Source: Oopsacas minuta
Taxonomy: Eukaryota > Porifera > Hexactinellida > Lyssacinosida > Leucopsacidae
DNA: 64,000 nt
Assembly: GCA_024704765.1 (NCBI GenBank)
Contig: JAKMXF010000111.1
Span: 1,318,619-1,382,618, forward strand
Direction of reading: 5' to 3'
Below, piece after piece: positions 38,001 through 50,000 of the stretch; positions within the stretch are counted from its first letter, which is position 1; each line of letters begins with the position of its first letter. The notes beneath the pieces are model-generated. The model saw only the letters and a program-made list of their open reading frames with translations. It was not told the DNA's origin and did no database searches. The position numbers and the translations under genes are program-made.

Positions 38001-41000
38001 AAATTAACCTCGAGGCACGTAGTGCCGAAATATCCCGTCTCATAGCGACCCAAAAGCACTAAAAATGTAGCTGTTTCATACTTATGATAAAACGTGCGAC
38101 ACAGCTCAAGGATGCTTCCGCCCGTCGCGCAGCGACCTAGCAAGAGAAGCGCCTAGTACTTAATTATATTCAATTATAGTTAAACAGTTTGGAATATCTT
38201 CACAACAACGAATATGTACATGCTGATATCAAGGGTGCTAACCTACTCGTTGGAAGAACTAAGTCTAAGAGACATGAGGTAGGCCAATTTGATCACAATT
38301 TTATTCACCTCTATACACAAATACCTTACTTGATTATAATTAATTACTACAGGTGTATTTGGTTGACTACGGACTGGCGTATAGATATTTAGCTGATGGA
38401 AAGCATAGAGAGTATCAAGAAGATCCCAGATGTGCTCATGACGGTACCATTGAGTTTACAAGTAGAGATGCACATAAAGGAGTTCGTAAGTCTTACTTTT
38501 GTTCATATGTATTGTATAATTGTATATTTATCTCTACACATATAGTGAGGAGCCCTGGAATATTCCACTCCCAAGAAATTCTTCCGTACTGTAATTATTA
38601 TCAGCAGTTTCATTTCACATCCACTGTACCGCTGTATGTACGTATGTATTGTAAGGTACTTGATGCCCTCATAAAATGATATTAATTCACTAGCGTATAC
38701 AAAGCTGCGCCATGTAATGCCCCGGTGGTGCTAGTGCACTTCACTAGATGTGCTCCAGTAGTCCACCAAGGCTGGCTACGTCATTGTATTGACTTTAATT
38801 TAAGGAAATCCTGGGGAAATGAATTGTTTGGTAGAATTTGGATTTTTTCGAAGAGAACAAGAAACTTCTAACTCAGCGAACCCTGACGTTTATCCTCTTG
38901 ATCTTAGTAAATTCTGGGACTAGGCCACTAGGAGATGCTAAATTCGGAATAAATATTTGCTTAATTAGTCAATAGATTTATGTAATTTACCAGCGATTAT
39001 TATCATAATTGTTTCACAGAAGTCTCTGAACAATCAGCACATTCCAAAGTTTATACTTTGGGCGGGAACAGCTCCAGCAACCGTCACGCAGTGGTTGAAT
39101 TGCTTTAGATGGTCTGTGACTCAAAAAATAGAGAAACGACACTAGTATCTTTATTTTAAATTCTCCGGTTAATTGTGAACCCTGCTTAATGGGACAAATT
39201 GCCTTGAACCGATTTGGCTCCATTAAGCCGAGTTGACTGTGGTTGTGTTTTGGTACACATACTTAATTGCTGAGGTTTAACGCATCATTCCGGGCCAAAA
39301 CATTGTTATAGCACCCAAGGAATTTGCTGAAGCTTGTGCTTGACCCTTAAATTATAATTATATAATTGTAAATTATGAGATGAAAAAGGTTATTTGGAAT
39401 ATACATATATAGGTAGTAACATTCGCCTAGATACGCAAGCATGATAAGGGCATGCAAATATATCTACGTTTACAAAACCATATACCATACCAGTAATTAT
39501 AATTACCACAAAGGTCTGAATACGAGAGGCAGATTGTCAGAAGGTGACAATATTACTTTCACAGTGATATCTATATCATAGCCATCTTGAAGAGATACTT
39601 GAAATTTCTTAAGTAGCTTTGCTGTAATGATCTTTATCTCAGACATGGCGAAATTCTGTCCAATACAATTCCTAGAACCAGCAGAAAATGGAATGAATGC
39701 ATACGGATGATGTTTCTCTATATTTTCACCATTGAATCTTGATGGGTCAAATTTATCGGGATCAGGCCAGTGTTTAGCATTTTTGTGGATCAGGGAAGGT
39801 GAGATATCTAAGCTCACATTAGCAGGAATCTTATGACCATCAATTGTAAATGGTTTGTTTAGCATTTTCGAAATAAACATTACTGGAGGATAGAGTCTCA
39901 TCGTCTCTTTTATGAAACAAGTTAGATAAGTAAATTTAGCGATATCTTTCCATTCTATCTCATCTCTTCCTCCCATCACACTTAATACTTCTTCTCTACA
40001 CTTCTCTTGTAGTTCTGGGTATTTAGCTAGGTGGTAGAACACGAATGAACTTGCTGCTCCAGTCGTATCGTGACCAGCAAATACAAACGTATTGAGTTCA
40101 TCAATGATTTCTTTTTGAGTTAAACCGTTCCCTTCCTCATCTCGTGACCTCGTGAGAAGATCCAGCATATCGTAGTCTGATTTATCTGATTCTTCTCTGG
40201 GGTTCTCTTCTCTCTCTTGAATGAGTGACACGATATACTGTTTGGTCATTTTAGCTCCTCTAGCGAATTCTTTTCCCACATTTTTTCTGTAAAATATAAT
40301 GTCAAACATGCTAAAAAATGAACTAAATCTTTCCTCCATTCCTTGTCTGATCTTCTCTAGTCCCTCAACATACGTCATCTCCCTGCTGTTTGTATCTATA
40401 TTGAGCTGTAGATCTGAACCTTTAGAGCATATACAATTGAGGATAACTTCTAGTGTCATGTTATGGATAAGTGGAACAAACTCTATTGGATCTTTCCCAT
40501 TGCTATCTCGATTGATGACTTCTATCATCCTATCACTGGACTTATTCATTATCTTGACGAAGTTTATTAAACTTTGATAATAGAATGTCGGAGTTAATAA
40601 TTTCCTGTTCCTCTTCCAAATTGCTCCTTCACTGAAAACCAATCCATTTCCCAACCAGGGTGTCACCATGTAAACAAATGTTTTATCCTTTGATTCTACC
40701 TGATTGAATATCTGCTGTGCTACCTCTGGTCCTGTTACCATAATACTGAAAATTGAACCATATATCATTCTACCAAATCTGGGATAATCCTTTATTGTGT
40801 TTTCCAATTTTGCGAGATATTTTCTATCAATTCTTGCGACTTTCATTCCGAAAATCGGATGATCTAGTTTAGGTCCTGGTAGCCTCCATCTTATATAACT
40901 ATATCGTGTCACGAAGCGGAATAACTTGGCGAGTAAGTATAACCCGTAACTCAGAAGTAGAATCCAGCACAGTGAGTACAAGCTTGTCTGATCATATAAA

Positions 41001-44000
41001 TATTTTGTTACAGTATTTAGCATTTTCTACTATTTAATACTATTTGAATGATTTCACAAAGTTTTATTTCACATAAATGCTATTGCAAGACAACTAATGG
41101 ATATTTATATTGAAATATAGTTACTAATTATATTTGGGTGTAAAGCTTATTATTTAATTTGATATCTTATATCTTACATCAAGTTATAATGGAAAGTAGC
41201 AAATCAAATTAAAGGACAGCCACAGTGGAACTTTACCCTCTACGGCCGTCGAAATTTTTAGTAAAATATATTGCTTTGAGCATGCACCTAGTACTATATT
41301 TAATAGCTCACTACATGGTGGATAATCATTGAAATACTTTACGGTACCTCATCTCTAATACTAAGTATATAATTTTTGAAAAGCATGCTGTGATGTAGAA
41401 ACCCAAACGATGAATGCATATGCATATTGTAAATTGAACCTCTGAGCAACAGTTTACTCTGATTCCGAAAATCTTAGTTAGATTATATTTGAGTTTTCCA
41501 CCTTCATTGTTATACTTACTTGCTATTCGGCTAAGGTTGTAGTTATACATTTTACCGTAGACTAGTATAAAGTTCATTATTTACGTAGCAAACATTCACT
41601 AAGTTCATTCGAGTAGTAGCTTGCAGTTACTAATTAGTAATTACTTAATTAACTAACCTATATTTAGGATATCAGAATGTATATCTATGCTACGTCAATA
41701 ATGAACTAGACACTATGGTAAAATTAGTAACATATTCACAATTAATATCCTGCGTTACATCATGTACCAGATTTGATGGGATATAAAAGGTAGTAACGAA
41801 TCAGAAATCATTCAAATAGTATTAAATAGTAGAAAATGCTAAATACTGTAGCAGAATATTTATATGATCAGACAAGCTTGTACTCACTGTGCTGGATTCT
41901 ACTTCTGAGTTACGGGTTATACTTACTCGCCAAGTTATTCCGCTTCGTGACACGATATAGTTATATAAGATGGAGGCTACCAGGACCTAAACTAGATCAT
42001 CCGATTTTCGGAATGAAATACATAAAAATTGATAAAAAATCTCTCACAAATTTGGAAAACACAATAAAGGATTATCCCAGATTTGGTAGAATGATATATG
42101 GTTCAATTTTCAGTATTATGGTAACAGGACCAGAGGTAGCACAGCAGATATTCAATCAGGTAGAATCAAAGAAAAGTACATTCAATTATATGATGACACC
42201 CTGGTTGGGAAATGGATTGGTTCTCAGTGAAGGAGCAATTTGGAAGAGGAACAGGAAATTATTAACTCCGACATTCTATTATCAAAGTTTAATAAACTTC
42301 GTCAAGATAATGAACAAGTCCAGTGATAGGATGATAGAAGTCATCAATCGAGATAGCAATGGGAAAGATCCAATAGAGTTTGTTCCACTTATCCATAACA
42401 TGACACTAGAAGTTATCCTCAATTGTATATGCTCTAAAGGTTCAGATCTACAGCTCAATATAGATACAAACAGCAGGGAGATGACGTATGTTGAGGGACT
42501 AGAGAAGATCAGACAAGGAATGGAGGAAAGATTTAGTTCATTTTTTAGCATTTTTGACATTATATTTTACAGAAAAAATGTGGGAAAAGAATTCGCTAGA
42601 GGAGCTAAAATGACCAAACAGTATATCGTGTCACTCATTCAAGAGAGAGAAGAGAACCCCAGAGAAGAATCAGATAAATCAGACTACGATATGCTGGATC
42701 TTCTCACGAGGTCACGAGATGAGGAAGGGAACGGTTTAACTCAAAAAGAAATCATTGATGAACTCAATACGTTTGTATTTGCTGGTCACGATACGACTGG
42801 AGCAGCAAGTTCATTCGTGTTCTACCACCTAGCTAAATACCCAGAACTACAAGAGAAGTGTAGAGAAGAAGTATTAAGTGTGATGGGAGGAAGAGATGAG
42901 ATAGAATGGAAAGATATCGCTAAATTTACTTATCTAACTTGTTTCATAAAAGAGACGATGAGACTCTATCCTCCAGGAATCCTTGTTTCGAAAATGCTGA
43001 ACAAACCATTTACGATTGATGGTTATAAGATTCCTGCTAATGTGAGCTTTGATAACTGGATTTACTTTATCCATAGAAATGCTAAACACTGGCCTGATCC
43101 CGATAAATTCGACCCATCAAGATTCAATGATGAAAATATAGAGAAACATCATCCGTATGCATTCATTCCATTTTCTGCTGGTTCTAGGAATTGTATTGGA
43201 CAGAATTTCGCCATGTCTGAGATAAAGATCATTACAGCAAGGCTAATTAAGAACTTTCAAGTATCACTCCAAGATGGCTATGATATAGATTACAAGGTGA
43301 CTATAGTATTGTCACCTTCTGACAATCTGCCTCTCGTATTCAGGCCTTTGTAGAAGTAACTGTATTACATAAATATAGTATGGTATTAATGTAAGTATGT
43401 GCAGTGAACTCAAATTCTAACGTAGTGCTCAGACTCAAGAATTAAAGGAAGATTTTTGGATTTTAGCTTTTATGATAATAAACGGGTTATTCTATTAATC
43501 GGGATTCACCTTACTTTAGAATTCTATTAATAAACAATATGTAAAAGCCCTCAATTATTTCTCACCTGTCTGTAATCCGAGTCCAAACTGAAAAACCGAA
43601 CCAGCGTCTCAGTGAATAGTGTTCCCGCGAATTGTTTTAACTCGAACATGATTCCTTAGAGAATAATGTTACCCCACATATACCTAGTGAATAATGGAAT
43701 ACGCTGAATCCAATTATTCAATTATTATATCAAAGTATTGCGAATATTTAGTATTGCTTCGGTGTATTTTTAAAGTAAACAAATTTCAAAACAGTCTCAG
43801 AAACTTGGTTCAAGTGTTTTACTGGGTTAATCGAGTACGCTGATTTCAAATTTAGCACTTTTAAGTTACTCCACATGTAAGGAATTATTGTTCCTTTAAA
43901 AGTAGTACTAGGCACGAAGTGCGTTCGTCATTTTTCAGCCTCATATAGGGCCGGTACTCAAACACGGGACAGGCCAAAATGCCTCGAATTTATTAGAATA

Positions 44001-47000
44001 TATCCTTCCAACAGTTGAAATGTTATCTACTTACTCAATTATGAAATTCCAACATAGAACCTAGAAATTGGTTTACTTACTCACAAATATGTTACTAGGC
44101 AAATCTTATGTTGGATATCTATCATGTACTAATACTTTTGAATTATAAGTACACATTCTCGAAAAGTGTGCAGTAAGGCCATTATGTGAAATGAGCAACC
44201 AATTTCTATTCAATTAAATGGACAATACAATTGCCCATTTCACTCATTGAGCAATTTGTTTGCAAAATGCATGAAATGAGCAATTTCATGATTTGCGTGT
44301 AACATAAATACAGATTAATTGCGTTTAAATAGCAAAGAATATGCAGCCTTCGTGTTTATTGTCAATTGATGTATATTAGTTATCATCAAAGATCATTTGT
44401 CTATCGGGATTTAGCATATTGGGGTTTTTGTCGTTTGGGTATTGTAATTTAATGGACAAAATCACCCGATTTCAACTGTATTATTATTTCCAACATGGGA
44501 TTTCTTAGTAACATCAAATAACTTAACTTTTTCATTTGTGAAAGTATTTCTACATTCTATCTTGGAATTCATCATTGAGTAACTGCTAGAATGACATAAT
44601 ACATTCGAGGCATTAACAGTGCAAAAAGGTTTGATTGTTCATCCTCTAAAGTCCTAGTGGTAACGTTATGGGAACACTTTTCCTTAGTAACTATGGAGGA
44701 ACACTAGCATACTATTCACTAGAGGGAACCATACTCGCTAGGTATATGTTCGGGGTACATTAGTCTCTAGGGAATCATGTTCGAGCGAACATAATTCAAG
44801 GCATTATTCACTGTGACGCCGTTTCGGTTTTTAGATTGGACTCGGTCTATAGACAGGTTAGAAATATTTGAGGGCTTTCACATTTTGTTTATTAATATAA
44901 TTATATAATACAGTGGATCCCGATTAATAGAATAACCCGTTTATTATAAAAATTTACAATCCAAAACTCTTTCCTTTAATTCTTGTACTATAAAACTCGA
45001 GACCTGAGCACTTCGTTAGAAAGAGAGCTGACTGTACGTACTTACACATATACTATCTAATATATTTATGTTATAGAATTACTTCTATAAAGGCCTGAAT
45101 ACGATGCGCAGATTGTCAGAAGGTGACAATACTACTTTCACAGTGATATCTATATCATAGCCATCTTGAAGAGATACTTGAAAGTTCTTAATTAACTTTG
45201 CTGTAATGATCTTTATCTCAGACATGGCGAAATTCTGTCCAATACAATTCCTAGAACCAGCAGAAAATGGAATGAATGCATACGGATGATGTTTCTCTAT
45301 ATTTTCACCATTGAATCTTGATGGGTCAAATTTATCGGGATCAGGCCAGTGTTTAGCATTTTTGTGGATCAGGGAAGGTGAGATATCTAAGCTCACATTA
45401 GCAGGAATCTTATGACCATCAATTGTAAATGGTTTGTTTAGCATTTTCGAAATAAACATTACTGGAGGATAGAGTCTCATCGTCTCTTTTATGAAACAAG
45501 TTAGATAAGTAAATTTAGCGATATCTTTCCATTCTATCTCATCTCTTCCTCCCATCACACTTAATACTTCTTCTCTACACTTCTCTTGTAGTTCTGGGTA
45601 TTTAGCTAGGTGGTAGAACACGAATGAACTTGCTGCTCCAGTCGTATCGTGACCAGCAAATACAAACGTATTGAGTTCATCAATGATTTCTTTTTGAGTT
45701 AAACCGTTCCCTTCCTCATCTCGTGACCTCGTGAGAAGATCCAGCATATCGTAGTCTGATTTATCTGATTCTTCTCTGGGGTTCTCTTCTCTCTCTTGAA
45801 TGAGTGACACGATATACTGTTTGGTCATTTTAGCTCCTCTAGCGAATTCTTTTCCCACATTTTTTCTGTAAAATATAATGTCAAAAATGCTAAAAAATGA
45901 ACTAAATCTTTCCTCCATTCCTTGTCTGATCTTCTCTAGTCCCTCAACATACGTCATCTCCCTGCTGTTTGTATCTATATTGAGCTGTAGATCTGAGCCT
46001 TTAGAGCATATACAATTGAGGATAACTTCTAGTGTCATGTTATGGATAAGTGGAACAAACTCTATTGGATCTTTCCCATTGCTATCTCGATTGATGACTT
46101 CTATCATCCTATCACTGGACTTATTCATTATCTTGACGAAGTTTATTAAACTTTGATAATAGAATGTCGGAGTTAATAATTTCCTGTTCCTCTTCCAAAT
46201 TGTTCCTTCACTGAAAACCAATCCATTTCCCAACCAGGGTGTCATCATATAAACAAATGTTTTATTCTTTGATTCTACCTGATTGAATATCTGCTGTGCT
46301 ACCTCTGGTCCTGTTACCATAATACTGAAAATTGGACCATAAATCATTCTACAAAATCTGGGATAATCCTTTATTGTGTTTTCCAATTTTGCGAGAGATT
46401 TTCTATCAATTCTTGCGACTTTCATTCCGAAAATTGGATGATCTAGTTTAGGTCCTGGTAGCCTCCATCTTATATAACTATATCGTGTCATGAAGCGGAA
46501 TAACTTGGCGAGTAAGTATAACCCGTAACTCAGAAGTAGAATCCAGCACAGTGACTCATACCATTTATCAAGTTAAATGTAAAATAGCAAATCAAATTTA
46601 GAATAGCTACAGTGGAACCTTTGCAATGATTCTGAAAAGCATACATAGGTTTGGACATTGGTCCCTCATTAACCCTCAGAGGGCAGAATTTAGGATTTTC
46701 CTTAAATAAGCTTGCGTCATCTTCACACCTCGAACATTTTTATTGGAAATTTAGGTCCAAACCTATGCAATGTATGTTAGCGTATTTGTGGAACTTTCAG
46801 TCATTTCGATCTCTTTGATTCCTCAAAACTCAGTGCTATTAGAGGCAGGGACGGATTGTCATGAAATAACCAAGGCTGCAGCGATTGTGTAGAGCCTGCA
46901 GTTATTCAGTATAGTATATGTTAATTGGTTACATAGTTAGTACTTATAATCGTAGATTCTCAGTGTAACGTTATTGCTAAATACTTCACGTTAATTACAG

Positions 47001-50000
47001 TGATATTATTAAACTACATATATTGGTATTTCATAACAGGATCATGGGGTGTGGAGGCCGCTGGGCACCAGCAGAGGTCCCCTCCAACCGCAATAGATCG
47101 CTGTTGTTCATATCTACCGATGCCAAAAGAAGTTTGAGATAGCAGGGACATTTTTGCGAAAAGCTATCTCCCTCTTCTTTTCATTTTTGGTCTTCGTTTT
47201 GGCGCTCCGCTACTACAACGTCGAGTATCCATGATAAACTAATTACGGTGCATGGTGATTGATATGGAAATACAGTGGAACCTGATTAACAACCACCTCT
47301 ATATAGCGGCCACGTGTACATAACAGCCACTTTTGGTCAGTTTGAATAAATATTAAATTATTTCTACATAGGTCATGGCTCATGGGTTATTATTATTAGT
47401 TACTGTATCGTACATTAATGGGTTTTCTCACCCCTTCACTCCTTTTTACATACATATTTTTGTTTAACTCCACTAATTAATTACGTATATGTTGAGTCGC
47501 CTATTAATTAAACAGTTAAATTTTATAGTGTTATTGGTCGCTACCCGACATTGAATAGCCTTCTGTGGTGATACTGGAAAGTTATGTCGCTTTTGGTTAG
47601 TAATCACGGCACTTCTTAATTCTTGCCACTGGTATTAAGAAATTCTGAAAATTTTTAAATTTGGATAATTTAGATTTTTTGTACAGTCATGATGACGTAA
47701 TAATCCCATCATGAGTATGTATTTGGTCAGAATCATGACGTCAGGAGTTTCTCACTTTGAGGGGTATCTGTGCATTCAAATTTCGAACTTCGATCATGTA
47801 TATTGGCTGAGCAGTGGATAATAATGTGATTTTTCAAAAATACAAAGGTGACAATGACGTCATAATTTCGTCATGTGTGTGAATTTTCGTCCAAGATATC
47901 CGAGCCAGGCCAAAAAATACCACTGTGTGCCAAAAATCAACCCTGGGGGTCTTCCAGGTTCTTCAATCAATTCTGGACATACAAACATATATACAGATTA
48001 ATTGCGTTTTATAGTATAGATCAGTGGTTCTCAACCTGGGGTCCGCAGCCCTAAAATGTTTTCGTTATGTTTATTGGCAGGGGTCCGCGGACCCCATAAA
48101 ATGGACCCAAAAGGTCCGCGGAAGAAAAAAGGTTGAGAACCAGTGGTATAGATGATAGATTATTTCCATTAATTGGAATCATGATACATTCTTGTGTTAC
48201 AATGATTAATAAAATCAAGTGAATTTTGATATGTCAATTTGATTCAATTCATTTGCGTAAAAGAAGAATTTTCATTCCATTACTTAACATGAGAGCCACT
48301 CCATAAGCGGAATATAATGTTATTGTCATTCTTAAACCAATTGAATTACTAATTAGTAATTACTTAATTAACTAACCTAAATTTAGGATATCAGAATGTA
48401 TATCTATGCTACGTCAATAATGAACTAGACACTATGGTAAAATTAGTAACATATTCACAATTAATATCCTGCGTTACATCATGTACCAGATTTGATGGGA
48501 TATAAAAGGTAGTAACGAATCAGAAATCATTCAAATAGTATTAAATAGTAGAAAATGCTAAATACTGTAGCAGAATATTTATATGATCAGACAAGCTTGT
48601 ACTCACTGTGCTGGATTCTACTTCTGAGTTACGGGTTATACTTACTCGCCAAGTTATTCCGCTTCGTGACACGATATAGTTATATAAGATGGAGGCTACC
48701 AGGACCTAAACTAGATCATCCGATTTTCGGAATGAAAGTCGCAAGAATTGATAGAAAATCTCTCGCAAAATTGGAAAACACAATAAAGGATTATCCCAGA
48801 TTTGGTAGAATGATTTATGGTCCAATTTTCAGTATTATGGTAACAGGACCAGAGGTAGCACAGCAGATATTCAATCAGGTAGAATCAAAGAATAAAACAT
48901 TTGTTTACATGATGACACCCTGGTTGGGAAATGGATTGGTTTTCAGTGAAGGAACAATTTGGAAGAGGAACAGGAAATTATTAACTCCGACATTCTATTA
49001 TCAAAGTTTAATAAACTTCGTCAAGATAATGAACAAGTCCAGTGATAGGATGATAGAAGTCATCAATCGAGATAGCAATGGGAAAGATCCAATAGAGTTT
49101 GTTCCACTTATCCATAACATGACACTAGAAGTTATCCTCAATTGTATATGCTCTAAAGGTTCAGATCTACAGCTCAATATAGATACAAACAGCAGGGAGA
49201 TGACGTATGTTGAGGGACTAGAGAAGATCAGACAAGGAATGGAGGAAAGATTTAGTTCATTTTTTAGCATTTTTGACATTATATTTTACAGAAAAAATGT
49301 GGGAAAAGAATTCGCTAGAGGAGCTAAAATGACCAAACAGTATATCGTGTCACTCATTCAAGAGAGAGAAGAGAACCCCAGAGAAGAATCAAATAAATCA
49401 GACTACGATATGCTGGATCTTCTCACGAGGTCACGAGATGAAGAAGGGAACGGTTTAACTCAAAAAGAAATCATTGATGAACTCAATACGTTTGTATTTG
49501 CTGGTCACGATACGACTGGAGCAGCAAGTTCATTCGTGTTCTACCACCTAGCTAAATACCCAGAACTACAAGAGAAGTGTAGAGAAGAAGTATTAAGTGT
49601 GATGGGAGGAAGAGATGAGATAGAATGGAAAGATATCGCTAAATTTACTTATCTAACTTGTTTCATAAAAGAGACGATGAGACTCTATCCTCCAGTAATG
49701 TTTATTTCGAAAATGCTAAACAAACCATTTACAATTGATGGTCATAAGATTCCTGCTAATGTGAGCTTAGATATCTCGATTGGCCTAATCCACAGAAATG
49801 CTAGTCACTGGCCTGATCCCGATAAATTCGACCCATCAAGATTCAAGGATGAAAATATAGAGAAACATCATCCGTATGCATTCATTCCATTTTCTGCTGG
49901 TTCCAGGAATTGTATTGGACAGAATTTCGCCATGTCTGAGATAAAGATCATTACAGCAAGGCTACTTAAGAAATTTCAAGTATCTCTTCAAGATGGCTAT

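Larger units (their letters stand above)
46573..48345. other. Spacer between P450 copies 3 and 4
   Basis: About 1.8 kb without a gene. It contains tacagtggaacctgattaac near 47271 (an element end), a dispersed repeat at 47545-47995 and a hAT-type element at 48022-48145. It replaces the shared promoter that copy 3 lacks. Confidence 0.55.

Noticed and set aside
40299-40577. 92-codon antisense frame repeated in all four P450 copies
   Set aside because: It is the reverse-strand shadow of the conserved P450 core, which is near-identical in each copy, so its conservation has no independent meaning.
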